The notes below the pieces were generated by a model. The model worked only from the letters and a program-made list of their open reading frames with translations. It was not told where the DNA came from and searched no databases. A stretch of DNA of 64,000 bases from positions 88,247,720 to 88,311,719 of the forward strand of contig OX457027.1 in assembly GCA_949752745.1 (NCBI GenBank), in the 5' to 3' direction. Positions within the stretch are counted from its first letter, which is position 1; every line of letters begins with the position of its first letter. Of the stretch, positions 22,201 to 33,289 are shown piece by piece. The stretch is from Protula sp. h YS-2021 (lineage: Eukaryota > Annelida > Polychaeta > Sabellida > Serpulidae). The translations under genes were made by a program, and so were the position numbers.

Positions 22201-25154
22201 AAACATCCAAACCGACAACATTTGGATTCATTGGATTTGGGTACTTTCTTAGCGCCCCTTCAACAACAGTTTTCCATGGATTGCTGAAAAATGCCAAACA
22301 CACAGTCAGTTCACCAGTTGTTGAAAGTACCTGACAATAGTATGAATTGCTGGTGTACATGGTACAGCACGCAATGGTTCATAACGGACAAAAAATGAGA
22401 GCACTGCTAAATATAATGCAACACGATATAAATTTTCAGTCTTAAAATTAACAAAATGAAACGCGACAAACTACTGTCTGTGTTAAAGGCAAACTGCGAA
22501 CATACCTCAAGACAAAAAATTCGTATAAATTGGCCAATAAGCTAACAATGGAGCGGCTAAAGGGAGCAACCGTTACCGCAGGACTATGTCACTGGGGAGT
22601 TGCAGTACGTTGTTGCGACAAACAACACAGCTTCGGTTTTTTTCACCCTGGACAAAACCGACCCTCTCTGTTGAGTGCATCCTTTACAGCTAATCCATAA
22701 TCCCTTTATTTAAATTTCTGGTCACTTGACTATGGTCTCCTGACATTTAAAGCCCAGTACGTAAATAACCATTTCACAGGTGAGTGCAGATTCAAAGTTT
22801 TCTGCACTTCAACGAAGAAATAAAAGACATGCAGCCCTAAAAATTGTGCCTGTTTTGCCAAAAAAAAGGCTAAACTGGGCATGAACTTTCAGTAAATGTT
22901 TGAATAATAGGGACTGACATGCAGGATTCAAATATATCATGTTGACCGCCATACGCGCAACAATGGAAAGCTTCGTAGCTCTGACAGCGACTTGTCGGGG
23001 TTAATTTCTAAAGAAACAAGACAATCGTGGATTGCATATCCCCACCAAGCAGTACTGTGTTCGAGCTTTCGTAATTCAGTGAAACCTTACCGCTATACAG
23101 AGATAACTCAGGCCTGTACCTTAGGAAACAAGTAAGTATTTGTGAAACACAAGCAGGCCCCAACCGCCCCCCGAATTCATCGGGGTATAAAGCGATGACG
23201 GACAGACGGACGGCAGGACGGACAGACAGACACCCCAAACCTATAGGCTCCAATCCGAAAGGTTGGGGCCTAAAAAGCTAGGCGCGTGGGCGAAATCTTA
23301 GACGCGTGGGTCGTATTCTTCATATGGGTTTTGAGTCACAATAAAACTTGAAAGAGGATCCCTTAACAAGATGCTATTCCTGTGATAAGGTCATGGATTG
23401 AATTATGTAATATCTAATAGGCATACATAAGCTTAATGGTATGTAAAATGTAGAGTAACCTGTGGCTGTTTCGCAGCTCTTGAAATTCACAAGAAATATT
23501 TTTTTTATTTTTTTCCAAAAAATGTATCATAATATCATTATAATTATATTAAATGGGCCAAAAAGTTGGGCGCGCAGCGCGCGCCTAACTTTTTTCTCTT
23601 AGGCGCTTGGCCAAAATCTAAGGCGCGTACGCGCCCGCGCGCCCTTTAAGGTACAGCCCTGATAACTATTTTCCTATCCTGATCAAATAACCCAGCAAGA
23701 CTCACAATGGCAATAATTAGTCACCTCAATGGTAATAATTATTCACGTAAGTTCAAAGAGCTGTAATTTTGGATATTATTGGTCGCTCCAACTGGAGGCT
23801 AGACGTTGAAAATCTATAATATCAATTCTTGTGAAGTTTCCAGCGTATGATACAGTTAACAATTGTGGGTTGTATATCCCCCGTCCAGCAGTTACACGGA
23901 CTGCGAAGAAAAAATTACCTACATCCAGGGGACCAAAATTCTGACAATTTTTGGTCGTTCAAACTGAAACAAAGTGACCCGGACAAAACACCTCACACGA
24001 ATGTACAAGAAAAAATTAGCTAAGTTCAGAGGGCAATAATTCTGACAATTTTTGTCGACCACCCTCAAACCAAGACGTTTCAATTCCACAATATATATTC
24101 TGTCACTTGTGAAGTTTCAAAGCTGTGCGACCAAGGCAAGTTAACAAAGTGGCTCGGACAAAAGGGGGCACATCAGGGTTGCGGACGGACGGATACGAGG
24201 CATTTCTATATCCCCCCCCCCCCCCCCCCCATTACAGTGTGGCGGGGGATAATAAGTGGAAAACATAAGAACACTAATTTTCTTTCACTACGCACACTTC
24301 GAATTTAAAAAGGCATCATATGATCTTTTAAAAACTATTTAACATGTTATTCAGCCACTTTAATAGCTAGCTTGTGAATATGATTCTGACAAACAGTTGA
24401 TTTTGCCAGTTTTTTCTATCGTTTCATTATAACTTTACCCCAACCGAATTTGGTCGAAACGCAAAACGTTTTCGGCACAAGTTGAAGTGCGAATCCTCTT
24501 ATACATTGAAGATTAATTGTCGCACATTGTCCTCCTTTTACAATTTTTACATGTGCTAATTTTCACGAAAATATAGGCAACTTTTCGTTAAAAAAAGGAT
24601 GCAATTTCTGATATGTGTGCCTGCCAAACGATTTGGGCAATTGTAAACAGCTCAGTGACAAATAATATTCGACATTCTTTTTTGAGTGAAAAAAAAACTA
24701 ATCACGGTTTGGGTGTTTGTAATAAAATGTGCAAGAATTCTGCATTTCGAATACAATGGAAACGGGCCAAAATGAAAGAAATGACAGAAGAAATATAGCA
24801 AAACAGCTCAGACTCGGGACAGAAAAGAAATTCATACTGAAAACGTTTAATAAAATTTTAAAATAGTATACAGGTAGTTGAAAATATGACTGCTCTTTGG
24901 TGCAACCGAAATTGGACATGTAGACGAAATATCTTTATCATTTCTTTCATTTTACCCGGTTAGTTTGTATTTAAAGTGCAGACTTTTTGCCCATTTTATT
25001 TGGAAGTCCAAAGTGCGATTTCGGCTTATTACATAAAACACGCAAGAATCACTTAAAGTTGTAAAAACTTTTTAACGAGCAAACATACACACAAACTTAA
25101 ACTTAATACAATTTATACTCACTCGAATGTATACTCGGAAGTCCAAATTTTCAT
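19099..25154 (-). CDS. PRELID3: PRELI-domain protein 3 (slowmo homologue), whole gene
   Basis: Six minus-strand exons join in phase to a 206-residue protein: 25154-25123, 22283-22115, 21753-21667, 20730-20660, 19533-19431 and 19257-19099. It begins MKIWTSEYTFDNPWKTV and holds the PRELI/MSF1 signatures RKYPNPMNPNVVGLDVLDR and MASNANKGRQAIEWVID. All introns are GT-AG. The family moves phospholipids between mitochondrial membranes in complex with TRIAP1; PRELID3 types are linked to phosphatidylserine, as PRELID1 is to phosphatidic acid. Human PRELID3B is about 194 residues, so the length fits; the C-terminal tail after the PRELI domain is coiled-coil-like (SKSAEVQMDSLKHSF). Introns 2-5 are short to moderate, while intron 1 is 2.8 kb and full of repeats. 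Two transposon relics sit in introns without damaging exons. Confidence 0.93.
19431..19533 (-). CDS. PRELID3: PRELID3 exon 5
   Basis: The exon codes TLLKQEAVVTINGVPMASYF and EGVVRNTMASNANK. The donor is GTGAGA and the acceptor TTTTATACAG. It starts in phase 2 and ends in phase 0. Confidence 0.93.
19940..20585. repeat. Inverted-repeat element in PRELID3 intron 4
   Basis: The left end has four tandem units of the type CCCGACACGACAATT (19945-20010). The right end has the inverse, GGGAATTGTC...GTCCGTGTCGGGTATTGC (about 20538-20580). The body is unrelated to known coding sequence. It looks like a MITE with subterminal repeats, but no clear target duplication was found. Confidence 0.5.
20660..20730 (-). 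CDS. PRELID3: PRELID3 exon 4
   Basis: The exon codes LTFCNHITVDEKLVYAQHP and KDPKK, corresponding to ISFTNxxxVDExLxYxPHPxDPEKT of relatives. The acceptor is TTCTTTTCCAG and the donor GTGAGT; it ends in phase 2. Confidence 0.9.
20919..21620. mobile_element. Non-autonomous hAT element (MITE) in PRELID3 intron 3
   Basis: The termini are CAGGGTTGG at the left and CCAACCCTG at the right, typical hAT ends. The perfect 8-bp direct repeat ATGTAAAT flanks it at 20911-20918 and 21621-21628, the size hAT transposases make. The 702-bp body has no transposase frame. Its edge is only 46 bp from the donor side of exon 3. Confidence 0.88.
21667..21753 (-). CDS. PRELID3: PRELID3 exon 3
   Basis: The exon codes LIGLSRVCYVSEYSEVNP and KKKTMTLKSQN, matching the family's SEY...VDP...TMELKSxN pattern. 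It is 87 bases, phase 0 at both ends, with donor GTGAGT. Confidence 0.93.
22115..22283 (-). CDS. PRELID3: PRELID3 exon 2
   Basis: The exon codes NPWKTVVEGALRKYPNPMNP and then VVGLDVLDRRVGKDGILRSH. The acceptor is ATTTTTCAG and the donor GTAAGA. It carries the main lipid-pocket strands of the PRELI fold. Confidence 0.93.
22284..25122 (-). other. PRELID3 intron 1 with mollusc-type repeats
   Basis: This 2.8-kb intron holds GGACGGACAGAC-type tetramer runs (about 23200-23230 and 24183-24195), one followed by a long C tract (24212-24230). Phrases such as CTGACAATTTTTGGTCG recur at 23940 and 24050. An inverted GC-rich pair (GGCGCGTGGGCGAAATCTTA near 23280; AGGCGCTTGGCCAAAATCTA near 23600) bounds a possible small element. 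No exon was found in it. Confidence 0.6.
25123..25154 (-). CDS. PRELID3: PRELID3 exon 1 (start)
   Basis: The ATG at 25154 opens MKIWTSEYTF, the invariant start of slowmo-type PRELI proteins. The donor GTGAGT follows at 25122, leaving two bases that pair with the next exon to give D. Confidence 0.9.
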
Positions 25155-25478
25155 TTTCACACACGTATTTCAACAGGAATAGTAAAAATATCGACAAACC
25201 GGTAATGTTTTTAACCTTCTTTACCCGACGACCTTGACTTTTGATCGAGATGGCTATAATTCGAGCAGGCTCATCAAATACGGAGTCTGCATAATTGTCA
25301 CATTCAACTGCATTCTGTATTGACAGAAGAAATAATTATCACAAGTTCATTCTTAATCGAGAATGTATTGTCTATAGGCTTGTGAATGAAGGCGATAAAT
25401 TCTTCTTGTACAGTGGATAGCTAATGGCCACAAGGCCTTGGTTTTCTATAATTAACTGATAAACACAGTGCTATTTAT

Positions 25479-26152
25479 TTTAATAGTAGCATAGAAAGAG
25501 GGGTGCCACTGCAGGAAGTGACGCCATGATGACGTCATAGCATGCGTAGCCATGGTGATACAGTGATGACCTCCCCCTCCCCCCCCCCCCATAGGCGGCA
25601 GACGGGTAAGGCCTAGGACATACTATGTGTGAAACCCATTATTACGTCATAATAGGTGGCGTAACCATGGTGACAAAGTGACCTCCCCCAGCCGACAGAC
25701 GGATTGGGCCTAGGACAGACCCCATGGTGATAAAGTGAGGGCCTCCCCTCCCCCCAAGACATACTATGTACCGTCTCCCCCCAGGACATACTGTGTACCG
25801 ACCCCCCCCCCCTGATCGTAATATGGCTAACTTCAAGAGTGTATAATTTTAAAACTACTTGACCGATTTGCATGAAAATTTTACTGTTTGTATAAGTTTT
25901 ATGTCTAGTTTTGTCATAAAGTAATCACAGGAGGGGGGCGGTACATAGTATGTCCTGGGGTGGAGGGTCGGTACAAAGTGTGTCCTGGGGGAGGGGAGGT
26001 CCTCACTTTGTCACCATGGGGTCTGTCCGAGGTCTTACCCGTCTGCCGGGGGGGGGGGGGAGGTCGTCACTTTATCACCATGGTTACGAAGGCTATGACG
26101 TCATCATGACGTCACTTCCTGCAGTGGAACCCCTCTTTCTATACTACTTTTA
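25479..26152. mobile_element. Palindromic non-autonomous element, small relative of the MULE-like one
   Basis: Left end TAGCATAGAAAGAGGGG and right end CCCCTCTTTCTATACTA are inverted repeats. The pairing continues through GCAGGAAGTGACG, ATGATGACGTCAT and C/G tracts for about 300 bp per arm. TTTTAAT occurs just outside both ends (about 25479-25484 and 26147-26153) and may be a degraded target duplication. The 100-bp centre matches the tandem units at 27280-27720, so the two elements are relatives. No coding frame of note is present. Confidence 0.65.
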
Positions 26153-27279
26153 ATTCTTGATCTTGACGATATCAAATCAGTTTTCTTGTGACTCACTTGC
26201 AAAACTTGTTAGGAGCTAACTAGATTACAGTCTTAAGGAACAGATATTCTTCCTTTTGGCCATCTTGCACAGAGTGTGAACTATGTGATTCCAATGTATT
26301 TGTTCAATGTATTTGTTCTTTTCTTTGTTGGTTGGTACACGAGAACTGCCAATAGGCTAGGAATGAAGTAATGGTAACAATGGTAACAAAAATTAAAGTG
26401 ATAACTGGAAGCCATACCATCAATGCTAGTGGTAGAAACTGACGTTATAGCGACATCAGAATCTTTCTTGATACCTTGTAACATTGCTTAAGTTATCAAG
26501 CCAATTTCTTTCTTGCTGTTAAAAGTAGCAAAATGTACGAAGTTTTGTAAATAAAACTTGCTTCGTTTTTTCCATAGTTATTGAAACAAACGTAAAGATA
26601 AAACACAAAATATAAAATATAGTACCATAAATGTAAGAATGTCAAATAATACATAAACAAGAATTAATTATTGAGAAAGACAAACAAATATTTTCAAACA
26701 AGCAAATTATAAGGGAACAGTAAGGGAAACAACATGTATGTGCAGACATTTGGGGGAATTTCTCTTGCTGAATACTTTGCTCCTCTCTGCTTTATACGGG
26801 GAATATCTTATGGAAGATCCCAAGATATTACCAAAATATGACCATCGCCAGCACTACCACAAGTAGTAGGAAAACAAGAGTTTCACGCCACTTGATGACG
26901 TCATACTGTCTGGAAGTGACGTCATAGCGTCTGTACCGGAAGTGTTGTCTGGACCGGAAGTGTTGTCTGGACCGGAAGTGCTGTCTGGACCGGAAGTGAC
27001 GTCTGGACCGGAAGTGACGTCATGATAAGCGTAAGGATAGGCGCGGCCATCCATGACGTGATAATGACGTCATGATGACGTCATACTGTCTGGAGCGAAA
27101 GTTGCTTGATAGGGTGCTCTGGCCGAGTCAATCTTCATGAAGCCAATGAATTCCACCTGTCAATCAGTGTAACCATGGCAACAGACCCTAAAAAGCCATG
27201 ACCCCCCCAGAGCATACTATGTACCCCCCCTAGGACATACTATGGACCGACCCCCCCCCAGGACATATTATGTTAAAAT

Positions 27280-27720
27280 GTTAAAACGTTACATAAAACT
27301 GAATCAAACAGTGAAAGTTTCATGCAAATCGACCAACTATAGCGAAAGTTATCTCATTTTTTCACTTTTTACAAAGTTAAAATGGCGGCATGTCACATTA
27401 TGCATACAGCCATCGGTGTAAATAGCCTATAACCACTTAATGTTAAAACGTTACATAAAACTGAATCAAACAGTGAAATTTTCATGTAAATCGACCAAGT
27501 ATAACGGAAGTTATCTCAATTTTTCCCTTTTTACAAAGTTAAAATGGCGGCATGTTACAAAAATGCATACAGCCACCGGTGTAAATAGCCTGTGACCACT
27601 TTATAACAAAACTAGATATAAAACTAAATCAAACAGTGAAATTTTCATTCAAATCGGTCAATTATAACGAAAGTTATCCCATTTTTTCCACTTTTTACAC
27701 AGTTAAAATGACGACATGTT
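27280..27720. repeat. Three tandem ~162-bp units inside the MULE-like element
   Basis: Units start near 27281, 27443 and 27606. Each contains ACATAAAACTGAATCAAACA, TTTCATGCAAATCGACCAA, AACGAAAGTTATC and AAAGTTAAAATGGCGGCATG with minor changes. One diverged unit also forms the centre of the element at 25479-26152. Confidence 0.85.
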
Positions 27721-28411
27721 ACAAATATAAGTTCCACACTTCAACGGAAGTCCGTTATTTCAAATTACGAAAACAAAATGACGTTTACGCACACTCTGCT
27801 GTGACGTTTACCCTTCATCCTCACGTCATCCCAACACGCGCGCGCGCTCCATCCAAAAACTCAAGCAGATACAAACAGACATGATGACGTCACTTCCGGT
27901 CCAGACATGATGACGTCACTTCCAGACATGATGACGTCATTATGGCGTCACAATGATTGACAGGTCACAGCGGGCTTAATTGACTTAATTGACTTAATTG
28001 GCTTAATTGATCACGTGATTGATGACGCCACGATGATTGACTGCGGTAGAACCCCTCTTTCTACACTTCAATGGTGTGTTAACTCAGCAGAATGTATCAC
28101 TAGTTGACTAGTTGACATGTTTCACTCATGCTTTTATGCTACTTCCATGTAATCAAAATATGGTGTGTAACTTTTCAAACTTGCTCAAAAATGTTAAAAT
28201 TGCTGACTCAGCAGAATTTTACTTGTGTATATGAATGTTTCACTTACAGTTGTGGAGTTGTACAGCTGCACTGCTGCACAGCAGAGACATCTGACGGTGA
28301 AGTTAAATGGTCTGCCAAATGGTATTCATCCGCCAACTAGACCTGAAATGTGATAAAATGTATTCTCTCTCTCACACACACACACACAGACAGACATGTT
28401 TTTGCTTCATT

Positions 28412-28696
28412 TCATAATATAGGATGGCCCTTAAAAGGGCCGAAAGATGTTAGTACTTCTTCACCAGCAAGTAGGATTTCCACAATCACACTGGTATCTG
28501 TAAAACTGCTCCATGGAGAAAGGCCTTCTCGAGCACTTGAACGGATGAAAGTTGTAATAGCAAAAGTTGGGCAGTTGCGTGGTTGACCTGGGTACTCCAA
28601 CCACACCCAACACTTATAACATTCTGTCGTTAGTGTCACTACCCTGCCGTCTCGCATCACTTTCTTACTTGTCGTAGTAGCTGGTGTGTTGTCCAT
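28412..28696 (-). CDS. Small ORF with TATA box inside the MULE-like element
   Basis: A 94-residue frame starts MDNTPATTTSKKVMRDG and contains ECYKCWVWLEYPGQ. On the same strand TATATAAG lies at 28751-28744, about 50 bases upstream of the ATG, with only short untranslated sequence between. I do not recognise the protein; it has no transposase motif. It could be a captured host fragment, an element-encoded peptide, or chance. Moderate length, a plausible promoter and location in the transposon core are the only support. Confidence 0.3.
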   Translation of the reverse strand: MDNTPATTTSKKVMRDGRVVTLTTECYKCWVWLEYPGQPRNCPTFAITTFIRSSAREGLSPWSSFTDTSVIVEILLAGEEVLTSFGPFKGHPIL

Positions 28697-28743
28697 GATG
28701 TGTCTGACGATGTCTGACGATGTCTGAGCCTCGAGTCACTACA

Positions 28744-28751
28744 CTTATATA
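28744..28751 (-). promoter_or_regulatory. Putative TATA box of the internal ORF
   Basis: TATATAAG on the minus strand sits about 50 bases before the ATG at 28696, between the right arm and the ORF. This is inference from spacing only. Confidence 0.3.
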
Positions 28752-29259
28752 CTATTTTATCATGCTGAATCGACGATTTCATCATGCTGATTCAGCACAA
28801 TTTTTGCTCTCCTGGGAAGGGGGGGTCGGTACATAGTATGTCCTAGGGGGGGGGGGGGTCGGTCCATAGTATGTCCTAGGGGGGGTACATAGTATGCTCT
28901 GGGGGGGGGGGGGTCATGGCTTTTTAGGGTCTGTTGCCATGGTTACACTGATTGACAGGTGGAGTTCATTGGCTTCATGATGATTGACTCGGCCAGAGCA
29001 CCCTATCAAGCAACTTTCGCTCCAGACAGTATGACGTCATCATGACGTCATTATCACGTCATGGATGGCCGCGCCTATCCTTACGCTTATCATGACGTCA
29101 CTTCCAGTCCAGACGTCACTTCCGGTCCAGACAGCACTTCCGGTCCAGACAACACTTCCGGTCCAGACAACACTTCCGGTACAGACGCTATGACGTCACT
29201 TCCAGACAGTATGACGTCATCAAGTGGCGTGAAACTCTTGTTTCTCAACTACTACCACA

Positions 29260-29907
29260 GCTGTTCCTCCTCCAAGGTTAGGAAGGACAGTCAATTTAAT
29301 GTTCTGTGGGGTCTTTTCAATTGCATTACTATTTCTTACGATGACATTTAATGTTGTGGTTATGATAATGGCAGATTGTTCGGGCAGAATCACAATTTTT
29401 ACTCTAATGTTGCACAATGTAACATCATCTATACTTTTAATTTATGAGTTCAGTCTCTCGTGTAGAACAAATGTAATTTAAATGAGCTTTACTTGAGTTA
29501 TTTATTTGTTTGGTAATTTTACTCAGTATTTACAAACACTACAAAATACTTTCGTGAGAATAAATTTAGCAAACCGATCGTCCAATGCAGTTTTATTTTC
29601 GAAGCATGTGATTGTTGGTTTTTTTATTAAGTATTGTACAAGTGAAGAATGTACAAGATTTACACATTAGAAAAACCAATAACATATGCGTGATTGTTTT
29701 CTTACCGAGCACTGCTTTTGTACCCCGTATTTACCAGCGCATAATGCAATGATTCAGTTGTATGTGTAGTTTACGTAAATTCATATCACTTATTGCACAA
29801 TATACGAAAAATATGTGTTAAAAAAGCTATTCGTTTGCTAAATAATGGTAAAACAATATATAATAGATGCAAATCATTTGCACTAATATTTGTTAATTCA
29901 CTGCGAG
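29260..29907. other. AT-rich intergenic DNA
   Basis: No gene or repeat was recognised between the MULE-like element and the BEL element. Confidence 0.5.
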
Positions 29908-29912
29908 AAGGG

Positions 29913-30096
29913 TGTAGTAAATATGAAGAGTTAATTGATTATCAATGATGTGAGTATTGAAATATTTGTGGTATATAATGTTAAGTTAACATCCCCAACC
30001 ACGTGGATATTTATTTTGTACCTGACATCCCTTTATTTCTGGCGTTTCCCATTTGCCACATGCTATTCTGCCGCGCTTGTCAATAGTTTTCAATAT
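29913..30096 (+). repeat. 5' LTR, first part (U3)
   Basis: Begins TGTAGTAAAT and is identical to 40039-40222. The LINE interrupts it after CAATAT. Confidence 0.95.
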
Positions 30097-33061
30097 CAAG
30101 AATCAAGAATGTTTATTTCTGGATCAGCAATAATCAAGAATGTTTATTTCTGGATCAGCAATATTGAAATAAATTAACAGTACATAGATGTGTGAATTTA
30201 TAATATGTGATACAGAAAGGAAGCAAGCAAAAGCAAAAGCTTGTTGAACGCTTGCCCTATACCCAAGATATTATTTAAGCGAATTAAACATAAATATTCT
30301 TTAACATACATTGATCGCTAAACTAAGATAACTAGATTAAACATTTAGTTACTAGTTATTTAGTTATTAATAGAAGTATATACAGCATACACCAAGCAAA
30401 GTTCAATTTGTGAACAAAATATGTTTGTAATAATTAAAGTATCATACCTAACTAAATGAAGCTTTCATGATCGACCGCTTATTCATTGAGCATGTAATAT
30501 GACAATAAGTATTTCTTTAGTTTTTTCTTAAATAATAGCATAGAACCAAGGTTTTTTAAATCTTTTGAGAGCTTATTCCACCACTGTGTTCCTCTTATTC
30601 TCAAACAGTATGTTTTCAGAGTGGTTCTGGAGTAAACATGATTAAAGTTGCCGAACTGCCTCGTGCTTCTTACACCAGATACTGTACTGAAATAAGGTTG
30701 AACATTTGACGGTAACGAATAAGTCTTTGCTCTGAACATTATAAGGAGGGTTTTAAATTTAACAAGGTCGAACAATTTAAGAACATTCGATCTACCGAAC
30801 AGATAACTGGTATGTTCAAATCTACCAACACCATTAAGAATTCTTACAGCTCTTTTTTGTAGCTTGAATACTGGCATAACATTTGTTGCATAGGTATTAC
30901 CCCAAATCTCCAAACAATAAGACATATATGGAAGAAAAAGAGAACAATAAATAATAAACAATGCACCATAATCCACAAAATAACTAACCTTATACATAAT
31001 TGCGATACATTTGCTAAGTTTAGAACGGACTCGACTTATATGTTCTTTCCAGTTAAGCTTTTCATCGATAATGACGCCAAGGAATTTCGTGAATGCTACC
31101 CTTGAAATCTTTTCACCACCTAGAAAAATTTTCATATCACACTTATTAAACTTAGAAGAACCAAAAACCATGTAATTCGTTTTACTAACATTTAGTGATA
31201 ATTTATTTATTTTAAACCAACGATTTAGCTTTTTTAATTCACGAGTAATACTTTCACACATTGTGAATAAATCACGGCCTGTAAAAAAAATATTGGTATC
31301 ATCTGCGAAGAGTATAAACCTGAGAAGTTTTGAAACATTTATGATGTCGTTAATATATAAAATGAAGAGTTTGGGACCCAAAACGGAGCCCTGAGGTACG
31401 CCACAAAGAACATGTAATACATTGGAAAAATCATCATTTATTTGTACAAACTGTTCTCTTTCAAAAAGGTAACTTCTAATCCAATTATTAGGAACACCGC
31501 GAACACCATAAAAATCTAGTTTTTGGAGAAGTAGTTTATGGTCTATTGTGTCGAATGCCTTTTTTAGGTCTATAAATACTCCTATAGTTAAAAGCTTTTT
31601 GTCAATAGCAGATGTCAATTCTTCAACTAATTCAAGTAAGGCTAACGAAGTTGATCTATTAGATCTAAAACCATATTGATTTTCTGTCAGAATTTCATAT
31701 TTTTCTACAAAATTATCTAACCTTTTCTCAAACAATTTTTCTAAAATTTTGGAAAATTGAGGTAATAAAGAGACAGGTCTGTAATTACTAAATTTAAACT
31801 TTTCTCCAGACTTGAATAAAGGTGCAACTTTCGCCCTTTTCATACCATTAGGGAAAACACCGGTTTTAAAAGACAAGTTACAAATATGTAAAAATGGTTT
31901 TACAACTGTTAGAAAAACATTCCGAACTGTACACATTGAAATACCCTCACAATCTAGCGATGTTTTGTTTTTACATGAATCAACTATATTAATCAACTCT
32001 TTTTCATCAGTGCCTGTAAGGAACATTGTACTTTCATTTCTTCCTTCCATGTACTCGAAAATTTTCCCATCTTCAACAACATCTATTTTATTAGCTAAAC
32101 GGGGACCAATGTTAACGAAAAAATCATTAAAACCATTTACCACATTTTTTGTACCAGTGACCTTATTACCCTCACAAGTATAAAAAGTATCTGGAAAAGA
32201 ACTTGCTTGTCGAGTACGTTTCAGAATAGTATTTAGTGTTTTCCAGGTACTCTTTATGTTACCATATTGTTTTTGTAACAAACTTGTGTAGTACGATTTT
32301 TTACAGTATTTTACAATAGAGTTAAGCTTATTTCTGTATTTTTTAAATTTACTTTCATTTTCAATAGTTCTGCTTCTAACAAAATCTTTATAAAGCTTAT
32401 CTTTCTTTCTACATGCATTTACCAATCCAGAAGTCATCCACGGTTGTACAGCACGCTTAATTTTAGATTTTACACGTTTATAGGGACAATTTTTATCATA
32501 CAATTTTTTAAAATTATCAATGAAGATATCATAAGCCTTATTAACATCATCACATAAGAGTACCTCGTTCCAGTTATGTGTAATTAGGTCTTGCTTAAAA
32601 CGAGAAAGAGTAACATCAGTTATGTTTCTGGCAAACTGGGGTCGATTTTCCTTAAAGCTCTTATACCCGCGACATGCAAACACAGTGAAAACACCAAGAT
32701 GATCACTTACATCACTAATCACTAACCCATTTAAAATATTGTCAAAACAGTTTGTAAATATATTATCAATAAGAGTACTGGATTCAGAAGTTATTCTGGT
32801 AGGTTTGTTAATCAGAGGAAATAATCCAAAACTTTGTAGAACATCAATGAATTTCTTACTGCCTTCGTGTGTGTCACAATTTAGTAAGTTTACATTAAAA
32901 TCACCACACAAAAATATGAATTTATTATTGACTGAGCTAAGTATATCATTTAAGAAATCAATACATTTATCTATATCAGAACCCGGGCATCTATAAATAC
33001 AGCTAACAAAAAGATTTTTTGCCTTTGCAACATTAATTTCGATCGATACACATTCTAATAT
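30097..33061 (-). mobile_element. 5'-truncated CR1/L2-type LINE inserted in the 5' LTR
   Basis: The insertion lies between LTR bases that are contiguous in the 3' LTR. AATAT occurs at both junctions (30092-30096 and 33057-33061), giving a 5-bp duplication or microhomology. Read on the minus strand the element ends with repeated AATAAACATTCTTGATTATTG and GATTCTTG units rather than poly(A), the mark of CR1/L2-type 3' ends. The 5' end is cut within the endonuclease domain, typical of incomplete reverse transcription. Confidence 0.93.
30479..33056 (-). CDS. LINE ORF2: partial endonuclease plus reverse transcriptase
   Basis: The frame is open from the truncation at 33056 to TAA at 30481-30479. 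There is no true start codon at the left: codons before 32911 still read endonuclease (CVSIEINVAKAKNLFVSCIY), so the ORF is a fragment without its natural N-terminus. Motifs in order: endonuclease CGDFNVNLL and SDHLGVF; reverse transcriptase YRPVSLLPQFSKILEKL, FIDLKKAFDTIDHKLL, CGVPQGSVLGPKLFILYIND and the catalytic FADDTN; then a C-terminal region ending in a lysine-rich helix. No RNase H follows. The frame has no stop or frameshift, in agreement with a very recent insertion. It cannot be expressed as a full protein because the start is missing. Confidence 0.93.
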
Positions 33062-33289
33062 TTCACACTATGTTTGTTTGACATCGGTTAATATATAAAG
33101 AATGCCACGTGTTCGGGCGGGCATTCTGTCTTGGTTTAATCATTAATTTTGTACGAGTTTTGGTATGACTCTGATCTTTTGGAAGAGTTTGTGGCGAAAT
33201 AAATACTCTGTCTGATTTGGATTCAATTTGAATTTAACTCCGTTGCAAAACTACTAAGGCAGAATCATTTTGATTCCATTTATCCCACA
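33062..33289 (+). repeat. 5' LTR, second part with TATA and poly(A) signal
   Basis: Matches 40223-40450 with one base change. It holds TATATAAAG at 33092-33100 and AATAAA at 33198-33203, so the core promoter and R region are on the ORF side of the LINE. It ends TATCCCACA at 33289. Confidence 0.95.
33092..33100 (+). promoter_or_regulatory. LTR TATA box
   Basis: TATATAAAG in the LTR, repeated at 40253-40261 in the 3' copy, is about 260 bases upstream of the gag-pol ATG. It is the likely core promoter of the element; the upstream U3 part is now 3 kb away across the LINE. Confidence 0.65.

Larger units (their letters stand above)
26853..29259. mobile_element. Long-inverted-repeat DNA transposon, Mutator-like by structure
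   Basis: Two arms of about 410-420 bp (26862-27271 and 28830-29250) are inverted copies. They start near AAACAAGAGTTTCACGCC and run through five ACCGGAAGTG units, several TGACGTCA sites, and G/C tracts with ATAGTATGTCC phrases. A perfect 9-bp direct repeat, ACTACCACA, flanks the element (26853-26861 and 29251-29259). Long arms plus a 9-bp duplication are hallmarks of Mutator-like elements, but no MULE transposase is coded here, so the class is inferred. The interior has three 162-bp tandem units, a copy of the small relative's terminus near 27890-28064, and one small ORF. Confidence 0.75.

Noticed and set aside
30479..32911. Treating the LINE frame as a complete 810-residue protein with a start at 32911
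   Set aside because: The codon there is TTG, and endonuclease sequence continues in frame upstream to the truncation at 33056, so the natural start is missing.
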